DNA of 64,000 nucleotides from Paracidovorax citrulli (GTDB lineage Bacteria; Pseudomonadota; Gammaproteobacteria; Burkholderiales; Burkholderiaceae_C): NCBI RefSeq assembly GCF_900100305.1, contig NZ_FNEY01000018.1, positions 1 to 64,000 of the forward strand, read 5' to 3'. Shown piece by piece: positions 55,324 to 64,000 of this stretch (position 1 is its first letter; each line of letters starts with the position of its first letter). The notes under the pieces were generated by a model. It saw only the letters and a program-made list of their open reading frames with translations, ran no database searches and was not told where the DNA came from. The position numbers and the translations under genes were made by a program.

Positions 55324-56244
55324 ATGCCCATCGGTACCCTCGAACGGACTGCACCGTCGTTCTTCAAGCAAGGCCCGTCGCCGCGCGCCCGCTTCGCGCT
55401 GTGCGGCGCGCTGGCGCTGTTCCTCATGGTGGCGGACGCCCGGTTCCACGTCACGGAGCCCCTGCGCAAGGCCATCGCCGTGGCGCTCTACCCGGTGCAG
55501 TGGGTGATGCTGCAGCCCGTGGAGTTCGTGGGCGGCGGCATCGCCTACCTGCGCACCATGGAATCCGCCCAGGCCGAGGTCGACACCGCCCGGCGCAACA
55601 TGGTCGCCATGGCCCAGCGGGCCAACCAGGCCGAACAACTCCTGCAGGAGAACGAGCGCCTGCGCAAGCTGCTGCAGTTGCGCGACCGGCTGCAGACGCC
55701 CGCGAAGGCCGCGCAGGTGATCTACGACGCCGCCGATCCCTATACCCGCCGCGTGATGATCGACCAGGGCCAGATGGCCGGCATCGTGCTCGGCTCCCCG
55801 GTCATGGACGAATCGGGCATGCTCGGGCAGGTGACCCGGGTGCATCCGCTGCTGAGCGAGGTCACCCTGCTCATCGACCGCGACCAGGCCATTCCGGTCA
55901 TGAACCTGCGCACCGGTGCGCGCGGCGTGGCCTATGGCGACCCCGTCATCGCGCACGGTGGCGGCATGGAGCTGCGCTTCATGCCCAGCAATGCCGACGT
56001 GCAGGAAGGCGACCTGCTCACCACCAGCGGGGTGGACGGCCTCTATCCGCCGGGGCTGCCGGTGGCCCGCATCGTGCGCGTGGAGCGCAGGGCCGACTCC
56101 GCCTTCGCCCGCATCTACTGCGCGCCCCTGGCGCAGGCGCAGGGCGCGCGCCACGTCATGGTGCTGCAGCCGCTGGATGCCGGCCTGCCCGAGCGCCCCC
56201 CCGCCACGGAGCCGGCGCCGGCACGCAAGGGAGGACGCCGATGA
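55324..56244 (+). CDS. mreC: Rod shape-determining protein MreC
   Basis: 306 residues. It has a short cytoplasmic N-terminus, one membrane helix (about 25-42), a coiled coil (AEVDTARRNMVAMAQRANQAEQLLQENERLRKLLQLRD) and the periplasmic beta domain with SPVMDESGMLGQV and VPVMNLRTGARGVAYG-type segments. It links MreB to the periplasmic synthesis machinery. The C-terminal tail is Pro/Ala-rich. It is coupled to mreD by an ATGA overlap (56241-56244). Confidence 0.95.
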   Translation: MPIGTLERTAPSFFKQGPSPRARFALCGALALFLMVADARFHVTEPLRKAIAVALYPVQWVMLQPVEFVGGGIAYLRTMESAQAEVDTARRNMVAMAQRANQAEQLLQENERLRKLLQLRDRLQTPAKAAQVIYDAADPYTRRVMIDQGQMAGIVLGSPVMDESGMLGQVTRVHPLLSEVTLLIDRDQAIPVMNLRTGARGVAYGDPVIAHGGGMELRFMPSNADVQEGDLLTTSGVDGLYPPGLPVARIVRVERRADSAFARIYCAPLAQAQGARHVMVLQPLDAGLPERPPATEPAPARKGGRR

Positions 56245-56759
56245 TCATGCCCCGCGGCGAACAGTTGCTGCTGCCGGTGCGCCCTGCCTTCATCGCGGCC
56301 AGCCTGCTGGTGGCGCTGGCGTTCAACATGCTGCCGCTGGGGCGCTTGGTGTGGACGCCCGACCTCGTCATGGTGCTGCTCGTCTTCTGGGGCGTGCACC
56401 AGCCCCAGCGCGTGGGCATGGCCGTCGCCTTCGCCATGGGCCTGTGCATGGACGTCTACCAGACCGCGCTGCTGGGGCAGCATGCGCTGGCCTACTGCGC
56501 CATGATGTTCGGCGCCATCTACCTGCACCGGCGCCTGCTGTGGTTCAGCCCGTTCTCGCAGGCGCTGCAGGTGCTGCCCCTGTTCCTGGCCGCGCATGCG
56601 ATCGAACTGCTGGTGCGCATGGTCTCGGGCGGCATCCTGCCCGGGCTGCCGGGGCTGATCTCGCCCGTGATCGAGGCCCTGCTGTGGCCGCTCGCCAGTT
56701 GGGTGCTGCTCGCGCCGCAGCGCCTGCCGCCCGACCGCGACGAGAACCGGCCGCTCTGA
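56241..56759 (+). CDS. mreD: Rod shape-determining protein MreD
   Basis: 172 residues and very hydrophobic (five or six helices). RPAFIAASLLVALAFNMLPLGRLVWTPDLVMVLLVFWGVHQPQRVGMAVAFAMGLCMDVYQTALLGQHALAYCAM is the MreD signature. It is an inner-membrane partner of MreC and PBP2. It starts within the mreC stop codon and ends 31 bp before mrdA. Confidence 0.94.
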   Translation: MIMPRGEQLLLPVRPAFIAASLLVALAFNMLPLGRLVWTPDLVMVLLVFWGVHQPQRVGMAVAFAMGLCMDVYQTALLGQHALAYCAMMFGAIYLHRRLLWFSPFSQALQVLPLFLAAHAIELLVRMVSGGILPGLPGLISPVIEALLWPLASWVLLAPQRLPPDRDENRPL

Positions 56760-56790
56760 TCCGGCATCCGTTTCCTTCCGCCCCGCCGAC

Positions 56791-58737
56791 ATGACCGAGC
56801 TGCGCAATACCGAGGCCGATCTCTCGCGGTTCCGCCTGCGCGTCCTGGTCGTGGGCTTCGTGGTGCTGCTCGCCATGTGCCTGATCGTGGCGCGCCTGCT
56901 CGTGCTGCAGGTGGTTCGCCACGAAGACCTCGCCGACCAGGCCGAGAGCAACCGCACAGCGGTCGTGCCCATCGTGCCCAACCGCGGGCTCATCCTGGAC
57001 CGCAACGGCGTGGTGCTGGCCACCAACTACTCGGCCTATACGCTGGAGATCACGCCCTCGAAGGTGGACGGCCTGGAAGAGACCATCGACGCGCTTTCCA
57101 ACATCGTGGAGATCCACGCGCGCGACCGGCGCCGGTTCAAGAGGCTCATGGAGGAGTCGCGCAGCTTCGAATCCCTGCCGATCCGCACGCGGTTGTCGGA
57201 CCAGGAGGTCGCCCGCTTCACCGCCCAGCGCTACCGCTTCCCGGGCGTGGACATCAAGGCGCGGCTTTTCCGCAACTACCCCCTGGGCGAAACCGCCAGC
57301 CATGCCATCGGCTACATCGGCCGCATCAACCAGCGCGAGAAAGAGCGCATCGAGGATTCCGAGGACGCGGCCAACTACCGCGGCACCGACCACATCGGCA
57401 AGCTCGGCATCGAGCAGAGCCAGGAGACCACGCTGCACGGCCAGACCGGCGTGGAGCGCATGGAGACCTCGGCCGGCGGCCATGCCGTGCGGCGGCTCGC
57501 GAGCCATCCGGCCACGCCGGGCAACACCGTGATGCTGTCGCTCGACATCAAGCTGCAGAAGCTCGTGGAGGACATGTTCGGCGACCGCCGCGGCGCGCTG
57601 GTGGCGATCGACCCGCGCAACGGCGAAGTGCTCGCGCTGGTGTCCAAGCCCACGTTCGATCCCAACCTGTTCGTGGAAGGCATCGACTCGGAGAACTGGC
57701 AGGCGCTCAACGAATCGATCGACAAGCCGCTGCTCAACCGCGCCCTGCGCGGCACCTACCCGCCCGGCTCCACCTACAAGCCCTTCATGGCGCTGGCCGC
57801 GCTGCAGCTGAACAAGCGCTCTCCCACGCAGGTGTACAACGATCCGGGCTTCTACACCTACGGCGGCCACACCTTCCGCAGCCACGAGGGCGGGCTGGGC
57901 GGCGTGGACATGGTGCGCGCCATCCAGTTCTCCAGCAATACCTACTTCTATTCGCTGGCCGTGGACATGGGGGTGGACACCATCCACGACTTCATGAAGC
58001 CGCTGGGCTTCGGCCAGCTCACCGGCATCGACCTCAACGGCGAGGTGCGCGGCGTGCTGCCCAGCACCGAATGGAAGCGCAACGCCTACAAGCGCCCGGA
58101 GATGAAGCGCTGGTATTCGGGCGAGACCGTGTCCCTCGGCATCGGCCAGGGCTACAACAGCTTCACCATGCTGCAACTGGCCTCGGCCGAGGCCACGCTG
58201 GCCAACGGCGGGATCCGCTACCGCCCCCACCTCGTGAAGGCCGTGCGCGACACCGTCACCGGCGTGGTCACGGAAGTGGCGCAGCCGCCCGGCGAGAACC
58301 TGGGCTATTCGCCCCGCAACCTGGAGATCGTGCGCAATGGCCTCGTCGCGGTGATCAAGGCCGGCACGGGAACGCGCGTGTTCGCGGGCGCGCCCTACAC
58401 CGCGGCCGGCAAGACCGGCACCGCGCAGGCCGTGAGCCTCGGGCAGAACGTGAAGTACAACGCCAAGCTGCTCGAAGAGCACCAGCGCGACCACTCGCTG
58501 TTCGCCGCCTTCGCGCCTGCGGAGAACCCGCGCATCGCCGTGGCGGTGATCGTCGAGAACGCGGGCTTCGGCGCGGCCGCCGCGGCGCCCATCGTGCGCC
58601 GCGTGTTCGACTACTGGCTGCAGGGGGACTACCCCAACGAGCAGGATCTGGCGGCCGTCGCCAAGGGCCAGGCCGGCGCGCCCATGGGCACGCCGCGGCG
58701 CGCGGCCGACGTGCCGGTCATGGCGCCCGCGCCCTGA
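56791..58737 (+). CDS. mrdA: Penicillin-binding protein 2 (elongation transpeptidase)
   Basis: 648 residues. There is one N-terminal membrane helix (about 18-42), then a dimerisation domain (PNRGLILDRNGVVLATNYSAYTLEITP) and the transpeptidase domain with S327-T-Y-K330 (PPGSTYKPF), S381-S-N383 and K541-T-G. It crosslinks peptidoglycan in side-wall growth as part of the MreBCD elongasome. It is last in mreBCD-mrdA. The usual next gene, rodA, is absent; a minus-strand permease gene follows. Confidence 0.97.
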   Translation: MTELRNTEADLSRFRLRVLVVGFVVLLAMCLIVARLLVLQVVRHEDLADQAESNRTAVVPIVPNRGLILDRNGVVLATNYSAYTLEITPSKVDGLEETIDALSNIVEIHARDRRRFKRLMEESRSFESLPIRTRLSDQEVARFTAQRYRFPGVDIKARLFRNYPLGETASHAIGYIGRINQREKERIEDSEDAANYRGTDHIGKLGIEQSQETTLHGQTGVERMETSAGGHAVRRLASHPATPGNTVMLSLDIKLQKLVEDMFGDRRGALVAIDPRNGEVLALVSKPTFDPNLFVEGIDSENWQALNESIDKPLLNRALRGTYPPGSTYKPFMALAALQLNKRSPTQVYNDPGFYTYGGHTFRSHEGGLGGVDMVRAIQFSSNTYFYSLAVDMGVDTIHDFMKPLGFGQLTGIDLNGEVRGVLPSTEWKRNAYKRPEMKRWYSGETVSLGIGQGYNSFTMLQLASAEATLANGGIRYRPHLVKAVRDTVTGVVTEVAQPPGENLGYSPRNLEIVRNGLVAVIKAGTGTRVFAGAPYTAAGKTGTAQAVSLGQNVKYNAKLLEEHQRDHSLFAAFAPAENPRIAVAVIVENAGFGAAAAAPIVRRVFDYWLQGDYPNEQDLAAVAKGQAGAPMGTPRRAADVPVMAPAP

Positions 58738-58762
58738 CACCGGGCTGCCGGGCCGCCGCTCT

Positions 58763-59656
58763 TCAGCCGGTGGCCTGCGGCGAGCGCGGCGGCTGCAGCT
58801 GGCTGGCGATCAGCGCGCCGACGATGAGCGCCGCCCCGCACACGCCGGCCCAGCCCAGGCGCTCGCCGATCAGCACCCAGGCCGTGAGCGCCGCGAACAC
58901 GGGTTCCAGGCCGAAGACGATGGCGCTGCGCATGGCGTCCACGCGCTGCTGGCCCCACGCCTGCAGCGTCACTACCAGCACGCTGGCCACCACCCCCAGA
59001 TAGGCCACGGCAGTCCACGCATCGCCCGGCAGCTGCGCGATCTGCACCACCGACGTGGCATAGCCGCCATGGCGCACGCCCACCAGCACGGTGGCGGCGC
59101 CGAACATCACCAGCGCCTGCATGGCCGCCATGCGCGTGGCCCGCAGCGGCGCCGCGGCCGTGCGGCGCGCGCATTCCTCCAGCGCGAGGATGTAGATGGC
59201 ATAGAACACCGTGCTGGCGAGCGTCAGCGTATCGCCCAGGTTCCAGGGCTCGTTCTCGTGGAACATCAGTGCCATGCCCGCCAGCGCCATGCCGCACGCG
59301 GCCCACAGCGTCCACCCGTAGCGCCGCCCCAGCGCGGCCATGGCCAACAGCGGCACGACCAGCACGTTCAGGCCGGTGACGAAGGCGTTGCGGTTGCTGC
59401 TGGTGCGCGCCAGCCCCTCGATCTGCAGCCAGAACGCCAGGAACAGGAGGGCGCCGAGCAGCAGCCCCCAGCCAAGCTCCGCGCGGCGCATGCCGCGCCA
59501 CATCGGGCCGAGCACGGCCAGCGCGATGGCGAAACGCATCCAGATGATCTGCAGCGCGTCCAGGTGCGCGGACAGCATCTTCATCGCGGGGAAGGTCGTT
59601 CCCCAGACCATGGTGACCAGGAGGAGGGCCAGAAGGCCCTGGCGTTCGGAGCGCAT
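58763..59656 (-). CDS. EamA/DMT-family permease
   Basis: 297 residues in two EamA repeats. LLLVTMVWGTTFPAMKMLSAHLDALQIIWMRFAIALAVL opens the first, and LASTVFYAIYILALEECARR is near the start of the second. FGLEPVFAALTAWVLIGERLG ends the protein. The substrate is unknown. It is convergent with mrdA and upstream of an amino-acid ABC operon on the same strand, from which it is separated by a terminator-like hairpin (59701-59728). Confidence 0.88.
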   Translation of the reverse strand: MRSERQGLLALLLVTMVWGTTFPAMKMLSAHLDALQIIWMRFAIALAVLGPMWRGMRRAELGWGLLLGALLFLAFWLQIEGLARTSSNRNAFVTGLNVLVVPLLAMAALGRRYGWTLWAACGMALAGMALMFHENEPWNLGDTLTLASTVFYAIYILALEECARRTAAAPLRATRMAAMQALVMFGAATVLVGVRHGGYATSVVQIAQLPGDAWTAVAYLGVVASVLVVTLQAWGQQRVDAMRSAIVFGLEPVFAALTAWVLIGERLGWAGVCGAALIVGALIASQLQPPRSPQATG

Positions 59657-59700
59657 ATGGCGAAGCAGGTGTGGCGCCGCCGCCAGGGCGGCAGGGCCGG

Positions 59701-59728
59701 AAAAGGGAAAGGCCCGCGCGGGCGGGCC
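59701..59728 (-). terminator. Candidate rho-independent terminator after the ABC ATPase gene
   Basis: On the minus strand: GGCCCGC-CCGC-GCGGGCC followed by TTTCCCTTTT. The 7-bp all-G/C stem has a four-base loop. It lies 31-58 bp after the stop codon (59759) of the ABC ATPase gene. The interrupted T-run makes it weaker than a consensus terminator. Confidence 0.55.
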
Positions 59729-59758
59729 GGGCGCGCGGCGAGCAGGCGCGCCGCGGTC

Positions 59759-60517
59759 TCAGCCGCCCATGCGCCCCAGGAAGGCGCGAATGCGGTCGTT
59801 GGCCGGGTTGGCGAAGAACTCGGCCGGCGGCGCATCGTGCGCGATGCGGCCCTGGTCGAAGAACATCACGCGGTCGGCCACTTCGCGGGCGAAGCCCATT
59901 TCGTGGGTGACCACGATCATGGTCATGCCGCCGCGCGCGAGTTCGCGCATCACGTCGAGCACTTCCTGCACCATTTCCGGATCCAGGGCGGAGGTGGGCT
60001 CGTCGAACAGCATCACCTTGGGCCGCATGGCCAGCGCCCGGGCGATGGCCACGCGCTGCTGCTGCCCGCCCGAGAGCTGCCAGGGGTATTTGTGGGCATG
60101 GTCGCGCAGGCCCACGCGGCGCAGCAACTGCAGCGCCTGCTCGTTCGCCTCGGCGCGCGGCGTGCGGTGGATGCGGCGCGGCGCGAGCGTCACGTTGTCG
60201 AGCACGCTCAGGTGGCCGAACAGGTTGAACTGCTGGAACACCATGCCGACCTCGCTGCGCTGCTGCTGCAGGGCGCGCTGGTCGTCGGTCACTTCCACCC
60301 CGCCGATGGCGATGCGGCCGCTGTCGTGCGGCTCCAGCCGGTTGATGGCGCGCAGCAGCGTGGACTTGCCCGAGCCCGAGGCGCCGATGATCACGGTGAC
60401 CTCGCCCGTGTTGAACACGGTGGAGACATCCTTGAGCACCTGGTGCGTGCCGAACGCCTTGCAGACGTTCTCCGCCACGATGTAGGGCGTGGGGGGCGTG
60501 GCGTGGGGATGCGTCAT
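59759..60517 (-). CDS. Polar amino-acid ABC transporter ATP-binding protein
   Basis: 252 residues. Walker A is GASGSGKST, the Q-loop is MVFQQFNLF, the signature is [15 protein letters not shown], Walker B is [12 protein letters not shown] and the H-loop is VVTHEMGF. It is the GlnQ/HisP type and energises the adjacent permease. Its ATG overlaps the permease stop (ATGA, 60514-60517). It is the last gene of the SBP-permease-ATPase operon. Confidence 0.95.
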   Translation of the reverse strand: MTHPHATPPTPYIVAENVCKAFGTHQVLKDVSTVFNTGEVTVIIGASGSGKSTLLRAINRLEPHDSGRIAIGGVEVTDDQRALQQQRSEVGMVFQQFNLFGHLSVLDNVTLAPRRIHRTPRAEANEQALQLLRRVGLRDHAHKYPWQLSGGQQQRVAIARALAMRPKVMLFDEPTSALDPEMVQEVLDVMRELARGGMTMIVVTHEMGFAREVADRVMFFDQGRIAHDAPPAEFFANPANDRIRAFLGRMGG

Positions 60518-61296
60518 TGGGCGCGGCCCTCCACGTCGAAGCGGTGCTCGATGGCGTTCGACACCTGGGTCACCAGCGTGGTCAGCAGCAGGTAGGTGAC
60601 GGCCACCGTGGAGAGCGTCGCGATCGGCTGGAAGGTGGCCGACTGGATGCGGTTGCCCACGTTGGTCAGCTCCACCACGCCGATCGCGTAGGCGAGCGAG
60701 GAATCCTTGAGCAGCGCCACGAAATTGCTCACCAGCGGCGGCAGCGAGATCTTGAAGGCCTGGGGAAACACCACGTCGAAGAAGACATGCGTGCGCGACA
60801 GCCCCAGGGCGCGGGCCGCCTCGGTCTGCCCGCGCGGCACGGCCAGCAGGCCCGCGCGGATGGCCTCGGAGTTGTAGGCACCCACGTTCAGGCCCAGCGC
60901 CACCACGGCGGCGGCGAAGTCGGGCAGGTTGAGCCCCGGAACCAGCACCGGCAGGGCGAAATACACGAACAGGATCTGCACCAGCAGCGGCGTGCCGCGG
61001 ATCACCCAGATGTAGAAGCGGGCCGCCCAGCGCAGCGGCGTCCAGCGCGCGGTGCGGGCCAGGGCCGCGCCGGTGCCGAGCACGAGGCCGCAGAGCCCGC
61101 TCACCAGCGTGAGCCAGAGCGTGGTGCGCGCGCCGTCGGCGAAGGCCTGCGCATTGGGGCCGATGGGGTCGGGGAGGAAGGAGAGGGCCTGGCCGAGCAG
61201 GGCCAGGGCCAGCACCATCAGCACCAGGGCCGAGACCAGCGTCGCATTGCTGCGTTGCTGGCGGCTCCAGTGCCGGGGCCAAAGAGCGGTGAGCAT
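60514..61296 (-). CDS. Polar amino-acid ABC transporter permease
   Basis: 260 residues. The His/Glu/Gln-type permease domain contains [45 protein letters not shown] and the EAA loop [25 protein letters not shown]. About five helices are visible. Only one permease is encoded, so it must form a homodimer. It follows the SBP gene by 38 bp and overlaps the ATPase gene. Confidence 0.94.
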   Translation of the reverse strand: MLTALWPRHWSRQQRSNATLVSALVLMVLALALLGQALSFLPDPIGPNAQAFADGARTTLWLTLVSGLCGLVLGTGAALARTARWTPLRWAARFYIWVIRGTPLLVQILFVYFALPVLVPGLNLPDFAAAVVALGLNVGAYNSEAIRAGLLAVPRGQTEAARALGLSRTHVFFDVVFPQAFKISLPPLVSNFVALLKDSSLAYAIGVVELTNVGNRIQSATFQPIATLSTVAVTYLLLTTLVTQVSNAIEHRFDVEGRAQ

Positions 61297-61334
61297 GGGG
61301 AAAGCGTCCGGAAGGCCGGCCGGCGGTCAGGGGA

Positions 61335-62102
61335 TCAGGGGGCGCAGCGGACGTCTTCGTTGAAGTACTTCTTGGACACGGCGGCGTAGCTGCCGTCGGC
61401 CAGGATCTCGGCGAAGGCCTTGTTCCAGGCGTCGGCCAGGCCGGTGTTGCCCTTGGCCACGGCCGGGGCGATCTTCTCGATGAAGAGCATGTCGCCGAGC
61501 TTCAGGCCGGCCTTGGGGTTCTTGGCGGCGACTTCCTTGGCGACGAACTTGTCGGTCACCCAGGCGTCCACGCGCTTGGAGGTGAGGGCGCTGCGGGCAT
61601 CCACGTCGGTCGGGAAGTTCTTCACGTCCTTCACGCCGGGCACCTTTTTCACGTTCTCGAGGTAGCTCGTGCCGGTCTGCACGGCGACCACCTTGCCGGC
61701 GAGGTCCTTGCCCGTGCGGATGGCCGGGTCCATGGCGATCACCATGCCGCCGGAGCAGTAGTGGGGCGCGGCGAAGGTGACGGCCTTGGAGCGCTCTTCC
61801 GTCACGCCGTGCGAGGCAATGGCGACGTCCCAGCGGTCCTGCCCGAGGCCGGTCAGCAGGGCGTCGAAGCCCAGCGTCTTCCACTCCACCTTCAGATTCA
61901 TCTTCTTGGCCACCAGGTTGGCGACCTCGACCTCGAAGCCCGTGAGCTGCGTGCCGTTGAAGTAGTTGAAGGGCGCGAACTGCCCCTCCGTGGCGATGAT
62001 GATCTTGCCGTCCTTCTGGATGGCGTCGATCGGGCGGGCCTGTGCCGAGAAGGCTGCGCACAGCGCCACGGCGGCGGTGGCCATCGTCTTGAGAATCTTC
62101 AT
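61335..62102 (-). CDS. Amino-acid ABC transporter substrate-binding protein (SBP_bac_3)
   Basis: 255 residues with a signal peptide ([20 protein letters not shown], cut near SAQA). The mature protein has the family pattern: [91 protein letters not shown], and SKKYFNEDV at the end. It captures an amino acid; the specificity is not evident. It heads the operon and is preceded by a terminator for sdaA. Confidence 0.93.
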   Translation of the reverse strand: MKILKTMATAAVALCAAFSAQARPIDAIQKDGKIIIATEGQFAPFNYFNGTQLTGFEVEVANLVAKKMNLKVEWKTLGFDALLTGLGQDRWDVAIASHGVTEERSKAVTFAAPHYCSGGMVIAMDPAIRTGKDLAGKVVAVQTGTSYLENVKKVPGVKDVKNFPTDVDARSALTSKRVDAWVTDKFVAKEVAAKNPKAGLKLGDMLFIEKIAPAVAKGNTGLADAWNKAFAEILADGSYAAVSKKYFNEDVRCAP

Positions 62103-62133
62103 CTGCGGTTCCTGGTGGGGTGGGACAGGGTAC

Positions 62134-62167
62134 AAAAAAATCCGGCTTGGCGTGTGGCGAAGCCGGA
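62134..62167 (-). terminator. Rho-independent terminator downstream of sdaA
   Basis: On the minus strand: TCCGGCTT-CGCCACACGCC-AAGCCGGA followed directly by seven T residues. The 8-bp perfect stem plus U-tract is a textbook terminator. It lies 126 bp after the sdaA stop codon and about 30 bp before the SBP start codon, insulating the ABC operon from sdaA read-through. Confidence 0.85.
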
Positions 62168-62292
62168 CATGGTGGACCCGCCGCCCGGTGTCGGGCGTCA
62201 CGGAGTGGACATATTATAAAGACGGGGCATGGCGCCATGCCTCCTCGAAAATGCGGATGGTCCCGCCCTCGCGGGATCTTCGCGGGCGGCTT

Positions 62293-63681
62293 TCAGCACT
62301 CCACGATGTTCACTGCCAGGCCGCCCCGGGCCGTTTCCTTGTACTTGGTGAGCATGTCGGCCCCGGTCTCGCGCATGGTCTTGATGACCTGGTCCAGGCT
62401 CACGAAGTGCGTGCCGTCGCCGTGCAGCGCCATGCGCGCCGCGTTGATCGCCTTGACCGAGGCGATGGCGTTGCGCTCGATGCACGGGATCTGCACCAGT
62501 CCGCCGACGGGGTCGCAGGTGAGCCCCAGGTGGTGCTCCATGCCGATCTCCGCCGCGTTCTCCGCCTGGGCCGGCGTGCCACCCAGCGCCGCGCACAGCG
62601 CGCCCGCCGCCATCGAGCAGGCCACGCCCACCTCGCCCTGGCAGCCGACTTCCGCGCCGCTGATGGACGCGTTCTGCTTGTAGAGGATGCCGATGGCCCC
62701 GGCCGTGAGCAGGAAGTCCACCACGCCGCGCTCGCTGGCGTCAGGCGCCGTGTGCACGTAGTAGTGCAGCACCGCCGGCACGATGCCCGCGGCCCCGTTG
62801 GTCGGGGCGGTGACCACGCGGCCGCCGGCGGCGTTCTCCTCGTTGACGGCCAGCGCCCAGAGGTTCACCCAGTCGAGCACCCGCAGCGGGTCGGCCGGGC
62901 GGGGTTCGAAGTCTCCCAGCCGGCGCGCGAGGGCCGCCGCCCGCCGCTTCACCTTGAACCCCCCGGGCAGCAGGCCCTCGGTGCGGCAGCCGCGCTCGAC
63001 GCAGCCCTGCATGGCGCGCCAGATGGCCAGCAGGCCGGCGTCGATCTCCGCATCCGTGCGCCAGTGCCGTTCGTTGACGCGCATGACCCCCGCGATGTCC
63101 AGGCCGTGCGTGGCCGTGAGGCGCAGCAGGTCCGCCGCGTCGCCGAAGGGCAGCGGCAGCACCGACGGGTCGGGCGCCACCACCTTGTGGCGGGATCCGT
63201 CCGCCGCCACCGCTTCGCTCACCACGAAGCCGCCGCCCACCGAGTAATAGGTGGCTTCGTGCAGCAGATCTCCCGAATCGCTGCGCGCGGCGAAGCGCAG
63301 CCCGTTGGCATGGAAGGGCAGCGTCTTGAGGGCATAGAAGCGCAGGTCGCGCCGCTCGTCGAAGGCGACCGGATGGTGGCCGGCCAGCGGCAGGCGCCCA
63401 CCCGTTCGGATGTCGGCCACGTAGCCGCCCGTGCGGTCCACGTCCACGGTGTCGGGTTCGTGCCCCGCGAGGCCCAGCAGCACGGCGGTATCGCTGCCGT
63501 GGCCCTTGCCCGTGGCGCCCAGCGAGCCGTAGAGCTCCGCCTCCACGCGGCGCGTGGCGGCGAGCAGGCCCTGGTGCTCCAGGGCGTGGGTGAACAGCCG
63601 GGCGGCACGCATGGGGCCCACCGTGTGGGAGCTGGACGGACCGATGCCGATCTTGAAGAGGTCGAAGACGCTGATGGCCAT
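62293..63681 (-). CDS. sdaA: L-serine ammonia-lyase
   Basis: 462 residues, the single-chain form with a beta domain followed by an alpha domain. It deaminates L-serine to pyruvate. [23 protein letters not shown] is the start of the beta domain. The iron-sulfur cysteines lie in [19 protein letters not shown] and the C-terminal VNIVEC, and the alpha domain includes [14 protein letters not shown] and [21 protein letters not shown]. It is divergent from a LysR gene (122-bp gap), a likely regulator. Confidence 0.96.
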   Translation of the reverse strand: MAISVFDLFKIGIGPSSSHTVGPMRAARLFTHALEHQGLLAATRRVEAELYGSLGATGKGHGSDTAVLLGLAGHEPDTVDVDRTGGYVADIRTGGRLPLAGHHPVAFDERRDLRFYALKTLPFHANGLRFAARSDSGDLLHEATYYSVGGGFVVSEAVAADGSRHKVVAPDPSVLPLPFGDAADLLRLTATHGLDIAGVMRVNERHWRTDAEIDAGLLAIWRAMQGCVERGCRTEGLLPGGFKVKRRAAALARRLGDFEPRPADPLRVLDWVNLWALAVNEENAAGGRVVTAPTNGAAGIVPAVLHYYVHTAPDASERGVVDFLLTAGAIGILYKQNASISGAEVGCQGEVGVACSMAAGALCAALGGTPAQAENAAEIGMEHHLGLTCDPVGGLVQIPCIERNAIASVKAINAARMALHGDGTHFVSLDQVIKTMRETGADMLTKYKETARGGLAVNIVEC

Positions 63682-63803
63682 GGGGCGGAGTGCAATGCTG
63701 CGGATGGGCGCACAGCGTAGGCAACAAGTTTCGTCAGGTCCATTGATCTTTCATGAAGGAATACATTAGCAGTCCTGTCGAATTGCGAAAGGCCGGGGGA
63801 CCC

Positions 63804-64000
63804 ATGGACATGAACCGCCTGCGCGCCCTGCGCGAGCTGGCCCGCTGCGGCACGATGGCCGCGGCCGCCGAGGCGCTGGCCCTCACGCCCTCGGCGGTGT
63901 CGCAGCAGATCGCGCAGCTGGAGGCGGAAGCGGGCATCGCGCTCACCGAGCGCCAGGGGCGCGGCGTGCGGCTCACGCCTGGGGGTGAAGCTTTGGTGCG
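63804..64000 (+). CDS. LysR-family regulator, N-terminal fragment (cut by window edge)
   Basis: 65 codons are present, beginning MDMNRLRALRELARCGTMAA and continuing through an HTH (AAEALALTPSAVSQQIAQLEAEAGIALTERQGRGVRLTPGG). This is the standard LysR HTH. It is divergent from sdaA. The gap contains TTCATGAA (63750-63757) and an AT-rich stretch. The sensor domain is beyond the window. Confidence 0.9.
   Translation, partial: MDMNRLRALRELARCGTMAAAAEALALTPSAVSQQIAQLEAEAGIALTERQGRGVRLTPGGEALV

Overview
The window is a GC-rich (about 70% by eye), densely packed chromosomal segment of a betaproteobacterium. The gene content (split glcE/glcF, ProQ/FinO protein, tripartite-tricarboxylate binding protein, gatCAB divergent from mreBCD-mrdA, a VgrG at the edge) and a HrpX-type PIP-box promoter in front of a candidate type III effector point to Comamonadaceae, most likely a plant-associated Acidovorax/Paracidovorax. 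This assignment is inference; no rRNA or tRNA gene is present to confirm it. I saw no CRISPR array, insertion sequence or prophage, and no gap between genes exceeds 300 bp.

Layout. 1-7.5 kb: start of a vgrG (type VI secretion tip), glycolate oxidase subunits glcE and glcF split by a DUF1275 membrane protein, a ProQ/FinO RNA chaperone, an operator-like dyad with a 46-codon leader ORF coupled to a small ABM-like protein and a WYL-type regulator, and a glycine-zipper protein with a downstream partner that looks like an effector/immunity pair. 7.5-23.4 kb: mostly housekeeping and catabolism (glutathione peroxidase, DMT permease, lplT, alr, orphan peptide-binding protein, fumarylacetoacetase with a TctC-type binding protein under a divergent IclR regulator, GST/PanE pair, radA, ilvE, zinc-finger protein). 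23.4-29.1 kb: surface-glycan cluster (two Caps_synth-type transferases, an O-antigen-ligase-type protein, GT4, GT2). 29.1-36.2 kb: nitronate monooxygenase, LysR/YbfB-type MFS pair, a two-component system, and an AmpG-type permease.

36.2-37.9 kb holds the most interesting locus: a perfect PIP box (TTCGC-N15-TTCGT) followed exactly 30 bp later by a CAGAAT -10 element, driving a 518-residue protein with a Ser/Thr/Pro-rich N-terminus and lower GC than its neighbours. It is an unassigned candidate type III effector. 38-50.6 kb: AraC/EamA pair, M48 peptidase, DASS transporter, MBL-fold hydrolase, an unusual GNAT-Rnk fusion protein, GAF and DUF2158 proteins, LysR/MFS/aldo-keto reductase, and xth and pyrE whose start codons overlap divergently. 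50.6-58.7 kb: gatCAB divergent from mreB-mreC-mreD-mrdA (cell shape). 58.7-64 kb: DMT permease, polar amino-acid ABC transporter, sdaA and the start of a divergent LysR gene.

A dispersed stem-loop repeat occurs three times (about 17.53, 21.46 and 33.83 kb). One base pair of its inner hairpin is swapped G-C to C-G between copies, which suggests that the structure is conserved. One copy sits between the response-regulator and histidine-kinase genes of the two-component operon.
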